From NCBI GenBank assembly GCA_021904315.1, contig CM038923.1, positions 11,352,038 to 11,416,037 of the forward strand: a stretch of 64,000 nt of DNA, read 5' to 3'. Source of the DNA: Sphagnum magellanicum. Lineage: Eukaryota; Streptophyta; Sphagnopsida; Sphagnales; Sphagnaceae. Both the position numbers and the translations under genes were made by a program. The notes below the pieces were generated by a model. The model did no database searches, was not told the DNA's origin, and saw nothing but the letters and a program-made list of their open reading frames with translations. Position 1 is the stretch's first letter. Every line of letters begins with the position of its first letter. Shown here piece after piece: positions 21,580 through 32,693 of this stretch.

Positions 21580-22540
21580 ACTCTGAGTGTGGGAGGATGG
21601 TAGGGTATGGATTGTACCACATCTAGACCAGAGAAGGTGTATTGTGCGGCATGCCCATGAGGAGTTGGGGCATTTTAGAGTAAAGTGGACATATAACTTA
21701 CTCCTAGGTCAATATTGGTGGCATGGTATGCACACCGATGTGCAACGATTAGTGTCACATTGCATGGTTTGTGATAGGGTGAGGGCATCATTCAATGCCC
21801 CTACACCACAATTACACCCCTTGCCTATTATGGGGTTGGGTTATCGCTAGAGTTTGGACTTTGCGGGACCATTACCATTGACCATACGACACAACAAATA
21901 TGTGTTGGTGATGGTGGAACACTTCTCCAAGTGGATTGAGTTGGTGCCATCCCCTGACAAATCCAACGAGGGAGTAACGTATGCATTCCTTGATAAGGTG
22001 CTTAGTCATTTTGGTGCACCAGCTGAAGTGTTGACCGATCAAGGTACGGAGTTTCAGGGTGAGTTTCAGGTCTTATGTGACAAGGCGTTGATTGATCACC
22101 GAACCACATTTCGAGATCATCCAGAGGCAGATGGTTTAACTGAACGTGTGGTACAAACGGTGAAGAGGGCATTGCGCAAATATGGCTTGCAAAAAGGCCA
22201 CCTAGGGGATTGGGATATTAAATCACCATGGTTGGCCATGGGATATCGATTCAGTCGTTAAGCATCCTTGGCTTCCTTCTCATTTTATTTTCTATTGTAC
22301 GGTCGAGATCCAAACTTGCCAATAATAATTCGTCGTGAGTTTAATGAGGTGGTAAACCTTGATGATTCGGAGATGTGGTTGAGGGTGTGTTCTTAACGTG
22401 GAAAGCTTTTTCAAAGAGTTATGCAAGCAATGTTTGAAAACCTTGCCATTACTTAACATAGGGATACATTGCGATATGCGATTATTCGAGGTGGAGGTTA
22501 TCGACCATCGATTTGTAGGTTCCATGTGGGGGACTATGTC
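21580..22540 (+). pseudogene. GM integrase
   Basis: A zinc-binding N-terminal domain is visible at about 21630-21780 (H-A-HEELGH and C-MVC pairs, HHCC type). The catalytic core follows, with the first Asp in SLDFAGPLP (about 21855), the second in LTDQGTEF (about 22035) and the Glu in DGLTERVV (about 22140). A C-terminal segment with FHVGDYVYLQQ lies at about 22520-22550. The core resembles plant and algal gypsy integrases of the SKWIELVP / DHRTT type. No chromodomain is found. Instead, coding similarity runs on to a PHD finger. It is broken. Confidence 0.85.
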
Positions 22541-22669
22541 TATTTGCAACAGACTACACCAACGACATTGGATGTAACGGCAGGCCGCATTATCTTACGA
22601 GTGCAAAAGGTGTTAGCTTCTGGAGTTCTCATGTTGGAGGGTCGTGATGGTGTTGTTTAGAAGGACCAT

Positions 22670-22903
22670 GTGCGTAATTTTGCGCCATGTCACCTCCCAA
22701 ATGTGGATGGTACAGTTGACCCAAGTTTGGCAGTGGTATGGGCCAGCTTGATGTGTATGTTATGTGGGTCTAAAGGTGGAGCACCCCATATGTTGGTGTG
22801 TGATAGATGTTCTAGGGGTTTGCACATGGTGTGCACAACTCCACCTATGGATGTTGTTTTCATTGGACAGTGGGTTTGTCCTCGTTGTACTTTGGAGGGG
22901 TAG
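22670..22903 (+). pseudogene. GM C-terminal PHD-type zinc finger
   Basis: The metal ligands have C4HC3 PHD spacing: CMLC, then VCDRC, then GLHMVC, then WVCPRC, spanning about 22754-22888. The aromatic W two residues before the final Cys pair and the acidic residue before DRC are also typical of PHD fingers. It lies about 120 bp after the integrase C-terminal segment and ends the polyprotein. PHD fingers commonly read histone H3 tails. At the end of an integrase region it could replace a chromodomain as a chromatin-targeting module; that role is inference. A RING finger is less likely given the ligand order. Confidence 0.78.
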
Positions 22904-23053
22904 ATGACTTGATCTTCACATGGTATAGATTGCAGATGGGTGACTAACGATGGGGCAACATAGCATCCGGCCTTTTGATTCGTGCACCCGCAAAGGTGTA
23001 TAGCATGTAGAAGATGTATAGGGCTACCTGGAAGTTAGAGGGACCTAACCACC

Positions 23054-23068
23054 AACTAGGGGGGCGAG
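23054..23068 (+). other. GM polypurine tract
   Basis: The sequence AACTAGGGGGGCGAG ends one base before the inferred LTR start TGTAGTACACATG (23070). It has the position and purine bias expected of a plus-strand primer. Confidence 0.65.
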
Positions 23069-23069
23069 T

Positions 23070-23520
23070 TGTAGTACACATGTATTTGTGTATGCTCTCG
23101 TCCATGTTATGTGTTTGTGTGTGTATGTGAGTATGGTATGTCAACGATGTATGTTGTATGACGATATGTATTCGTACGACAACTGTCATGACATATGTGT
23201 GTTAGCTATAACCTATAGTGTGCTATGGTAGCGAATAATGCCTACTTAAGGTTTCTAGGTTTACGGTTAGAAGATAGTGGCTCTTCTGGTAGGACCCACC
23301 CTCATGTTGTGAGTGGGGGTATAAAGTCTGTAAGAGGGCTCAAAAACATAGTTCTTTGAGTTGAGCCTAGAGTGTTGGGAGTAGTTGGAGTTAGTGGAGC
23401 TTCGAACTATGGTGTCCCATTAGCATCGGCCTAGATTCTTTGAATGGAGTGGACTTGGCTTGACTGTATGTGTTTGCATCACGAGTTTTATGATAGTAAA
23501 TTTTTCTCGTGTCATTTTCA
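23070..23520 (+). repeat. GM 3' LTR (ends inferred)
   Basis: It starts TGTAGTACACATG straight after the polypurine tract and contains a TATA box (TATAAAG, 23320-23326). The right end is inferred from the TTTTCA just before a second copy of the LTR start at 23521. No 5' LTR exists in the window for comparison, so length and end are provisional. Confidence 0.6.
23320..23326 (+). promoter_or_regulatory. TATA box in GM 3' LTR
   Basis: GGGGGTATAAAGTCTG is a good plant TATA match about 250 bp into the LTR, where the U3 promoter is expected. Activity in this copy is unknown. Confidence 0.5.
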
Positions 23521-23636
23521 GTTGTGGTACACATGTATTTGTGTATGCTTTCGTCCATGTCATGTGTTTGTGTGTGTATGTGAGTATGGTATGTCAACGA
23601 TGTATGTTGTATGACGATATGTATTCACATGACAGG
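23521..23636 (+). repeat. partial second copy of the GM LTR start (~115 bp)
   Basis: The segment repeats 23069-23175 almost exactly (TTGTGGTACACATGTATTTG onward) and stops at ATTCACATGACA. It may be the remains of a tandem LTR, or a terminal direct repeat within one longer LTR. Confidence 0.75.
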
Positions 23637-24180
23637 GTGCCTAAACTTGGCACCAATTATAAAAATCGTTTGGTGGGTGTGAGGCAACTTTTTGTCCCTC
23701 TACTCTTGGTTCTATGAGGTGACTATATTTGAAAATACATACACTACCAGTGAAGGAAAAAAATACAAGTGTATTTCTAGATGTTAAGTTACGTTTGTAG
23801 TTGAAACCATATAGCTTGCTTCCTATGCATGATTTACGATTTAAAATTGATAGATTTATCTTCTAAGCTTGAACACTCCGTCACCAATTCAAACCAACTT
23901 TTAAGGATTTAACACCAAGTTCAAGTTGGCAGACCATCAACCATTTAAAGTATTACTCCCATTGCATATGTTATCAAAATCAAGCTTACCTTAACTCATT
24001 AGAAAGCTAATTACAAGGCGCATTTTCTTACCAAATTGCAAGCTCTACACCCAAACTAATAAAAAGTTATGTTACCAAACCCAAGAGGGTTTATGAAATT
24101 CTTCTAAAATTTTAAACTCCTAACACTATCCTATTCACCTCTATTCTTTCAAATTACTACAAACATTTAATCCACTTTCC
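23637..24180. other. unassigned AT-rich spacer
   Basis: It lies between the GM 3' end and the recognisable start of E2 copy d. A short imperfect palindrome GGTGCCTAAACTTGGCACC (23637-23656) sits at the junction. No coding potential was seen. It may be a divergent upstream part of E2 copy d. Confidence 0.4.
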
Positions 24181-25427
24181 CTCTTTCCACCATCTACTAA
24201 GACTCATCATCCTTCTCCTCCCTTTTCCAAAAAAAATAACACAAGAAAAAAACCTTTCCCAAAAACTCCTCTCCCCCAAGCTTTTCATGACCTTTCTTTG
24301 AGCTTGTTCTTTTTGTCCAATGAAAGTTGTGGAAATCCTTCCCTCTAATCCATGGCCTCCTCATATTTCAAGAACCAATGAAAATCAAGAATGAATTGCC
24401 CTCCAATGGAGTTTAGGATGAGAATTATTGTGCGTGATGAAACATTAAGAAGGTTTTATCTTCCAATCAAATAGGATGTTAATCCTCATGACCAATGGAA
24501 TTAAAGGATTCATCCTTTTCCTTATTTTGGATATTTTGATAAAGTTTTTGAGCTTGATCTTTATCCATTCCATTTGTTTGACTTTCACATCCTAATTATT
24601 TCAAGTAATTAACTACTAGGATAATTTATTGGTAGTAATAAGTAAACATCCTTGATTTCCTACTTGACTAAATCAACTCAATGGTAGTAGTAACATTCCT
24701 GCGTACCATTTATTCTTTTGATATCCCCTAGTTATTCTTTACCATGTACTAATTAACTATGTAGTACATAATAATTTAGAATTAAAGTTTTCGTCACAAG
24801 AACCCCCATGTATTTCTAGATCCATCGTCGAAATTAAGGTTTGACAAATCCATTAGAACTAAGATGTCCATGTTTTCATAAGGTTTCGTTGTCGTTACCA
24901 CACATTATGCTTACCCTAATTTGTTAAATAAAGGCATCGACCCCCTTTGAATGCAAGTACTAAATTGTTCCGACTACCCTTTTGGTTTTTGTTGACATAG
25001 GTGAAGATTCAGTCATGGTGAATGATGCTGGTACGCCCTTGAATCTTCCAGTTGCACCTGTAGAAGAGGAAAAACTTGAAAAAACACCACTTGTGATGCA
25101 CTCCCAAACTCCTTAATAAATTCAAAAGTGAATTTGAAGTGAAAATAGCGAAAAAGTAAGGAGTTGGGGCACACCTTGGCTTGTAACACTTTGGGGGTAA
25201 AGGGGTGTGCTGGAGTTCCGGGATGGGACTAGGAAGAATGACAAATGATCAATCATTCACACGAACCTACACAAACCAAACAACAAGTTGGTTAGTGCAT
25301 AACTAGAGCACTTTTGGTGCTAGGATGAACCACATGCAACTTCAGACTCACAAGATTCACCACGGCCTAGACTTGGTGGAAGCCACCACCTTCCCCCTTA
25401 TAGTATACTCTGTGGTTGGCCACGGGA

Positions 25428-25432
25428 CCAAC
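25428..25432 (+). repeat. target-site duplication CCAAC, left copy (E2 copy c)
   Basis: CCAAC at 25428-25432 is repeated exactly at 28057-28061. The joined flanks match the uninterrupted S LTR sequence ACCCACATCCAAATGG at 48448 in S-E. Confidence 0.85.
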
Positions 25433-28056
25433 TGTGAGGCATTCTTGCACACCTTCAACATGAAGATATGCACTCATAAAACCCGCTTGGAAGTGGAACT
25501 ACTATGTAGTTGTAGTCTAACAAGTAAGGTGGTTCAATGTAATGCAATGAAATTCATTAAGAATTTAATGCGTTGTGTCCACTTGGAAGATATAAAAACA
25601 TTGTGGGAGAATTGTAACTCACCATGATGGAATGTGAAGGGCATTATGTCGATGTTCATTCAATGTCACGTTTGATGGTTGAACCCCTTTTGTTTTATTT
25701 GTCATAACATCCACATACAACCTCTTAATCTAACATGCATTGGATTTTTGAAAAGTTAATCTAAAAAGAAACCATGTTACAAAATATTATAAGTTTTTAT
25801 TTTTTTGATCAAAAATTAAGCCTTGGGACTAAAAATCACTTTGCTTAGATTAAGGAAAAAAAAAACAATTTTAACCCCCTTTACTTCCAGCAAGTGTAGC
25901 TCCCTTATAATAAACCCGATGATGCTGAAATTTGAAGAGAACCTTTTACACCTCCTAAAAAAACATATTTTAAATTTGACACAAATCCAACGGTGGATTT
26001 GGGAGAAAAAATTATTTGAAATAAAACTCCAAAAGTTTTGTCATGGAAATCCTTCCATGAACTCCATTACAAACACCCTCTATTCCCGGCAAGTGTAGCT
26101 CCCTTATAGCTAAACTAATGATGTTGAAATTTGGAGAGAACCTTTTACACCTCCTAAACAAGAACTGTTTTAAGTTTGACACAAATCTAACGGTGGATTT
26201 GAGAGGAACAACTATTTGAAATAAACTCCATAGGCTTTGTCATGGAAATCCTTCCATGCTTATTTCTTGCACACATCTTTTTCATGAACAACAACTTTTC
26301 CACACATAAAAACTAATCTTTTTCTCACACATTCCTTCTCTTCCTTTTCCCTTCCCCCAACCCCAAGAGACTTTTTTTTCTCTTGGTAAGCCTCCATGAC
26401 CTTTCCTTGAGTTTGTTCCTTTTACCCAATGTAAGTTTCAAAATCCTCCCCTCCAATCAATGGCCTCCTCATCCTTCAAGAGCCAACAAGAATTGAGAAT
26501 GATTTGCCCTCCAATTGATTTTAGGATGAGAATTCTTGGTCCCAATGAAACACAAAAAATATTCCATCTTCCAATCAAATAGGATGACAATCCTCATGAC
26601 TAATGGGATTGGAGGACTCATCCTTCCCCTTATCTTGGATATTTTGGTGAGGTTCTTGAGCTTGATCCTTATCCTTTCCATTCGTTGACCCTCACATCTT
26701 ATTTTCATCCTAATTATTTCAAGTAACTAATTACTAGGACAATTTATCGGTAGTAATAAGTAAACATCCTTGAATCCTTACTTGACGAAATCAATTCAAT
26801 GGTTGAAGTAACATCCCCGCGTAACATTTACTCTTTTGATATCCCTTACTTATTTTTTCTTCCATGCATTGATTAACTATGTAATACATAGTAAATTAAA
26901 ATTAAAATTTGCATCACAAAAACCCCCACATACCTCTAGATCCACCATCAAAATTAGGGTTCGATGAATCCATTAGATCTAGGATGTTCGAGTTTCCATG
27001 AGGTTTCGTCATCACTCCCACACCTTACACCTACCCTAATTTGTTAAATAAAAAAGCCTTAACCCCTTCTGAACGCAATTACCACATTGTTTTTACTACC
27101 CTCTTGGTTTTTGTTGATGTAGGTGAGAATTTAGTCATGGCAGATGATGTCGCTATGCCCTCAAATCCTCTAGTTTCACTAGTAAAAAAGGAAAAGCTTG
27201 AAGAAGCAGCGCTTGACATGAATGTCTTTCAACGGTTGTGCGAAGAAAAACCGTCCAGAAGAGTGGTGCGCATTCGAATCAATTGCTCGACATGGGAACG
27301 TTGATTGTCTCCTAACCCACGTGCTTTAGCAATTTATTTAGAATTTGTACCTGTTTGTGGAGCTGCACTAAAAAGGTTTGAAAAGTGTCAATGTGAAAAT
27401 GATGATGTTCGTCTTCATTGTCGAACTTGGGTTCCTGGTGATGGCCATTATCATTGGCTACAAGGCCCAATCAACCCCCTTTCCATGCAGCATCAAGCCG
27501 AATATCTAACTCGCACCATTCGTCACATTCTGAAGTTTTTGCAATTGTGATCTATCCCTTTAAAATTGTTTATTAAATTGTAATTCACCAGAGGAAATGT
27601 TAATACTTAAGTTTGATTTTGATTCTATTTAAGAGTCTAATAGAAATGAAGACTAAATAAATATGTATTAGGACTGCATCTTAAAAATCTTTCAAGTACA
27701 TCATTCATGCCTAAAGATTATTCTACAGACTAATTTAATATTGTCATGGTGAAATGTTATTGTTAATTATGGGTTTGTATTTCCAATATATCAATAAATC
27801 ACATTTAATTCTACATCCCCTTTCCCTTCTCTATAACATAAAAGGATAATGCACTTAAAAAGGTTTACTAGGTCCTAAAATTAACTAAGCTTGCATCAAT
27901 TTAAATAAAAATGTCTTTTATGCTAAAATATCCAAAGACTCATTCAATTCTTAATAATTATTACTTGGAGGTTTATTAGGATTCAAATCATTAATACTAA
28001 AGAAAACTATGGAACTAAAGTTTAACAATTTGTGGTATTATAATCCATGACACACA
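25433..28056 (+). mobile_element. E2 copy c: solo-LTR-like element nested in S-C
   Basis: Read in its sense direction it starts TGTGAGGCATTC and ends CCATGACACACA, 2624 bp, with a perfect CCAAC duplication. It contains the tandem ~190-bp pair (about 25860-26250), a TATA-like TTAAATAAA (27043-27052) and the 138-codon open region (27137-27550). It is the youngest layer of this nest. Confidence 0.82.
27137..27550 (+). pseudogene. small open region inside E2 copy c (138 codons)
   Basis: It is the same 414-bp length as in copies a and b, with the Met-Ala-Asp-Asp start, the central LNPRALAIYLEFVP-type block and the terminal ILKFLQL variant. The start lies about 90 bp downstream of the TATA-like motif. 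If the repeat is an LTR, this region would fall in its transcribed R-U5 part, at the front of the element's RNA. It is broken in this copy. Confidence 0.58.
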
Positions 28057-28061
28057 CCAAC
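28057..28061 (+). repeat. target-site duplication CCAAC, right copy (E2 copy c)
   Basis: This is the exact repeat of 25428-25432. The S-C sequence continues after it. Confidence 0.85.
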
Positions 28062-29195
28062 ATCCAAATGACACTTTGTCCCAAGACCCCCACTTGGGAG
28101 TCCCAAAATTCCCAAAATTGGGACTGCTGCGAGTTTGGGGGCCAATAATTTTGTTTTTAGACCTCCAATTGAAATGCGGTCTGAAGCAAAGTTGTAGGCC
28201 TTGTTAAGAGCTTTTCAATGGTATGTTACACGCCACCTACATGCAAGGAAATTGGGGTGATTCTTAACTTTTAGTGGTTGGGAGTCAAATTGCCAATTTG
28301 ACTCCCGACCCTTCTTTTGGCCATAACTTGTGGTTCATGTATCCAAATGGATCATGCGAGCCCATTTCAGACATCTACATTCCAAGAGATTTTTAATGAT
28401 ATAACAAATGTCTCAATCCAATGAATTTGACCCCTACAATCGCCCTCTAAAAATTTGGGAGTCCATTGGGAGTCTAATTCCCAAAATGGGAGTACCCTTG
28501 GGAGTGTGAGGGTTCAATCCCTCACACTCTTTTGCACTCCTAGGAGCATGAAATGTGACTCTCATGCTTAGTCTTGGCCCGCACCTTGGCAAACCCTTGC
28601 ATTGGTCGTAAGCCCAAGGCTAGGGTTACAACAATTTAATGTGAATGTTTCCTAACAGTTGTGCGACGAAGAACTGTTCGAAAGAGTGGTGCGCACTTAA
28701 GTTGATCGTTCAGCATGGGATTGTCGATTGTTTCTTAACCCACATGTTTTAATGATCTACTAAAAATTTGTTCTCACTTGTGGAGCCGCGCCAAAAAAGT
28801 TTGAAGAACATCAATGTGAAAATGACAATGTTCGTTTTCATTGTCAAACTTAGGTTCTTAGTGATTGCCATTATTATTGGCTATGAAGCCCAATCAACCC
28901 CCTTTTCATGGAGCATCGAGCCGAATATTTAGCTCTCACCATTCGTTGCATTTTGGATTTCCTGTAGTTGTGATTTATCCCCTCTAAGTCGTGTATTAAA
29001 TTGTAATTCACTTGAGGTTATTCAGGCCAAGATTTAAATTCAATTTCAATTCTATTTAGGGACCTAATAAAAGTGAAGATTGAAGAAAGGTGTATTAGGA
29101 TTACATCATAGAAATATCATAAACACATCATTAGTGCTTGAAAATTATTCTATAAAACTAATTTAATATTATCATGGCAAAATGTTAGTGTTAAC

Positions 29196-30170
29196 CATGG
29201 GCTTGAAGATTATTCTCTCTCTATTGGACCTTTCATTAACACCTCTTCAATTACTTCATGAATCTCAACATCCTTGCTATTCACTAAATATTAGAACAAA
29301 ACCAATGTTTTACTGAACACCACGAATTTTGGTGTCTATTTCCACCCCCAACCCTCTAAAGATTTCTCACATTTAATTATGCAATTGAGGTCTTAAAACA
29401 ATGTTTATCAACTTTTTGTTGAAGAAAGCAACTAACCCAACGCCTTATTCACTAATATCATATTTCGGAAAAGAAAACAACCCCCACGCAACCATGCGCA
29501 TTCATCATCCTTTATTTTAACATGAAGTTACTAAAAACTCTTAATAACCTAACCACACTTGAATATCCTTGATGTAATTCTTAAAAATTGAAACTAGCGC
29601 ACACGGTTGTGTCGGTTTGGCTCACAATGGGTATGGATGAACCTTTTTTGTCCTTTTGGCATTGTTTTGACGGGTTAGATGAAATAACATCCTACCCTGA
29701 TACCTTTTATAGAATCTATCAGGTGGATTTAAAACAGTAGTAAGAAAATGTAATTAGTTTATGACATGAGCTGTATGGACAGGCCCTTTTATAGATGCTT
29801 GTTTGTTCAAGCATTAACAATTATGTGATGGAATTTTCCTTTATGGATTCCATGTCGGAATTACTCTGTATCAATTCCAAGCTGAAATGTTCAAAATCTA
29901 CTTCAATCAATTTTAGGGTGGAATCCATTATCAAATATTCCAAATTGAAATTATTCTTGGCTGATTTTAAATAAAAATTTGTTGTTGAACTAAAATCTCC
30001 AACTGCTTCCTTAAAAAGGCATCATTTGGTGCAATTCCTTCTTTTCGATTGCTTTCTACCAGAATTTGATTGACCAAAAATCATTGTCATTTTGAAAGTT
30101 TCGTATTATGGTTTGTCAATACCGAAATTATTTTTTCACTTGATTAGGATTTTTGGTGTAAACTGATTTG
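29196..30170. other. unassigned AT-rich stretch
   Basis: No open frame or family match was found. It lies between the truncated end of E2 copy d and a minus-strand gypsy integrase tail, so it may be downstream noncoding sequence of that gypsy element. Confidence 0.4.
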
Positions 30171-30691
30171 TGATATAACCATTCTAAAAGTCTTATTATA
30201 AGTCTTCCTTGTGCTCTTCTCCCCCTTTGATGGTGGCTTCCAATCCTCTGGGAGCTTTATCCAAGTATCGGTAGGGTTTAAACTTGTTGATGTTTACCAA
30301 AATGGGATTTAATTCAAACTTGCCAATGTTGATGAATAATATAGTATTATTGGGGAGACAATATTATACTTTATACAAGCCAAACCACCATTTTTTGAAC
30401 TTTTGAGTGTGTTCCTTTCAATGCTTTGGAAACCAAAGAACTTTGTCCCCCATAGAGAAAGTCTTGATTTTGTGGTTTTGTTGAACCCATAAGGCCATGT
30501 TCCATTACCTTGTATCTATCCAATCTATTGCCTCTTGGTGGGTTTCATTCAAGTGCTCCAATTCTGTCATGCAATTAATGAGAATATGGGTGGCGAAAAA
30601 ACTTTGATCAAGATGTGAATTGCTCATGGGCAGCAAATATTCTATTGGCATCAAAGGGCGAAGGCCATAAACCAATTGAAAAGGTGTCTAT
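30170..30691 (-). pseudogene. gypsy integrase C-terminal fragment (G3, distal part)
   Basis: On the minus strand it contains PFQLVYGLRPLMPIEYLLP, the region after the integrase catalytic Glu. It then has a KVLWFPKHWKEHTQKFKKWW segment and the closing VNINKFKPYRYL motif, all parallel to G1 at 9.6-10.0 kb but clearly diverged. It stops at 30691 where the copia element inserted. DNA across the copia insertion (37604 onward) does not continue as integrase, so the fragment was already broken or rearranged. Confidence 0.68.
30687..30691 (+). repeat. copia target-site duplication TCTAT, left copy
   Basis: TCTAT at 30687-30691 and 37599-37603 exactly flank the copia LTRs. Confidence 0.92.
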
Positions 30692-31005
30692 TGTTAACAA
30701 ATAGGAGATCTACTCAAGTGCAAACATAAATCTTTATTGAAAGGAAACTACAACATAATGCTCACAACACAAAACACAACATCAAGAACTCTCCAAGGTT
30801 TTTGTCACATGAAATACACAAACTTGTGCAATGAAGAAAAGAGAGGCAAACCATCAACACCAAGGTATTTAACTACAAGACCAAACCACAAATAACTAAA
30901 CTAAAATAAGTAGCAAAAGTAATTCAACCTTGAGAGAGTAACCTAGTTACTTTCCTACTCCAGTAACTAATCAAAACCTAACTAATTGAGCTTGAATTCT
31001 CAACA
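30692..31005 (-). repeat. copia 3' LTR
   Basis: On the minus strand it runs from TGTTGAGAATTC to GTTAACA, 314 bp, next to the polypurine tract at its inner end. Confidence 0.92.
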
Positions 31006-32693
31006 TTCCCCCTCAAGCTCAAATCCACTTCTAGTACACCAAGCATTTTTCTAAACTTCCTTAGCTTGTCTGTACCTAAAGCCTTTGTGAAAATGTCAGC
31101 AACTTGATCTTCAGTATTGACATGAATAAGGTCAATTTCTTTTGCTAAAACTTTTTCTCTAATGAAGTGGTAGTGCACCTCAATGTGCTTTGTCCTAGCA
31201 TGATAGACCAGGTTGTTAGCAAGTAGTATGCTACTAATGTTATCACAATAAATGACAACAGGAGCATCCACTAACTGTCCCAAATCTGAGAGTAGTTTTT
31301 GTAACCAAACTACTTCACATGCAACAATTGCTGCACCTCTATATTTTGCTTCCGTGCTTGATAATGCAACTGTTGGTTATTTCTTACTGCTCCAACTAAT
31401 AGCACCACTTCCAAAAGAAAACATGAAACCATTGGTTGATCTTCTATCTGAAACATTGCCATCCCAATCAGCATCCATGTATCCATGTACTTGTAACTGG
31501 CTCTTGGCTTCATAAAAAATTCCACATTGCAAGGTATGTTTTATGTACCTCAATATGCGCCTCACTGCATCCAAATGTGGCTTTCGTGGTGTTTGCATGA
31601 ATTGACTCACCACTCCAACTGCATAACTCAAATCTGGCCTTGTGATGGTCATGTAAATCAAACTCCCCACTATGCGTCTGTACATAGTGGTATCCTCCAC
31701 GAGGTCTCCTTCATCTGCACTTAACTTCACATTTTGCTTCAATGGAATTGAAGTGGGTTTACAACCCGTCATCCCATATTCGGACAATTTGTTCAAGGCA
31801 TATTGCCTTTGTAACAACCATATCCCTTTCGGGGAATGGATTACTTCAATGCCGAGGAAATAACGCAACTCTCCCAAATCCTTCATCTCAAATTTTTGCT
31901 TCAAAAGCTTTTTCAAATCAGAGATGTCTACATCACTATCTCCTGTGATAATCAAGTCATCAACATAGATGACTATGACTACAATCCCATGATTTGTCTT
32001 TTTCACATATAGTGAAAAATTTGCATTGGATGTTTGAAATCCACTTGTGGCAAGATACTGACCTATCTTGTCTAACTAAGCTCTAGGTGCTTGCTTCAAG
32101 CCATACAGAGCTTTCTTCAACCTACAAACCAAATTAGGATGTGTTTGATCCACATAACCTGGTGGTTGTTCCATGTACACTTCTTCTTGTAAATCTCCAT
32201 GAAGAAAATCATTCTTTACATCCATTTGATGTAAAGACCATCCTTTTGCTGCTGCCATAGCAATGATTGCTCTTACAGTTATCATTTTGGCAACTGGACT
32301 ATAGGTCTCCTCATAGTCTATGCCATACGTTTGGGCATAACCTTTGGCAACCAATCTTGCTTTGTATCTGCTCACAGATCCATCTGCATTGTGTTTGACT
32401 TTGTACACCCATTTGCACCTAATTGCTTTCTTGTCTTTTGGTAAAGCTACCAATTCCCAAGTAGCATTCGCATCCAAAGCCGCCATCTCTTCATCCATGG
32501 CATTGTCCCACTTAGGGTTTCTAACCGCTTGTTCAAAACAAGTGGGTTCAACCTCTTGTATAACTCTCACCATGTATGCGTAATGATGAGCTACAAAGCC
32601 ATCATATGTGAGTATTTGTACAGGGTACTTGACTCGTGTGGATCTTCGTACTCCAGTGTTGTTGTCAGGTGTTTTCAAAGCTTTCTTGACCAT
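30978..32693 (-). pseudogene. copia reverse transcriptase and RNase H
   Basis: On the minus strand it begins with [21 protein letters not shown], then the [26 protein letters not shown] region, [11 protein letters not shown] and [16 protein letters not shown] (to 32076). The catalytic YVDDLIITG block follows at about 31950. RNase H covers about 31.5-31.0 kb, with DADWDGNVSDRRSTNGF, IYCDNISSILLANN, HIEVHYHFIREKV and VADIFTKAL. The order and motifs are those of plant Ty1/copia. It is broken in a few places. Confidence 0.92.
31006..31015 (-). other. copia polypurine tract
   Basis: On the minus strand TTGAGGGGGAA directly precedes the LTR start TGTTGAG, as expected for plus-strand priming. Confidence 0.85.

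Larger units (their letters stand above)
13730..23636 (+). mobile_element. GM: Ty3/gypsy element with DNA methyltransferase and PHD finger (broken)
   Basis: Order on the plus strand is gag-like region, aspartic protease, cytosine-C5 methyltransferase, reverse transcriptase, RNase H, integrase, PHD finger, polypurine tract and 3' LTR. Two later insertions split it: E2 copy b (14881-17337, target duplication CCAGG) and solo LTR S-A (19849-20684). Coding similarity runs on directly across both. The 5' LTR and primer site are missing, because the left end abuts E2 copy a. I estimate a dozen or more breaks besides the insertions, so this is an old, dead copy. Integrase and reverse transcriptase place it in Ty3/gypsy. 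It differs from the G1-type elements in the window in integrase sequence and in lacking their third open region. Confidence 0.85.
25094..28633 (+). mobile_element. solo LTR S-C, itself interrupted by E2 copy c
   Basis: It starts TGATGCACTCCC and ends GGTTACAACA. Without the nested E2 it is about 911 bp, close to S-E (894) and S-D (906). It carries the family's CACCTTCCCCCTTATAGTATACTCTG block (about 25389-25414). Flanks ACTTG (25089-25093) and ATTTA (28634-28638) fit a 5-bp target duplication altered by two transitions. It inserted into E2 copy d. Confidence 0.8.
24180..29195 (+). mobile_element. E2 copy d: divergent E2 relative split by a nested insertion
   Basis: Similarity to E2 runs from about 24180 to 25093, is interrupted by solo LTR S-C (25094-28633), and resumes at 28639 up to about 29195. 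The outer end of the repeat is missing there. Its sense direction is plus. The small open region starts at 25015 and is split by S-C. This copy is more diverged than a to c, fitting its position as the oldest layer of a three-level nest. Confidence 0.65.
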
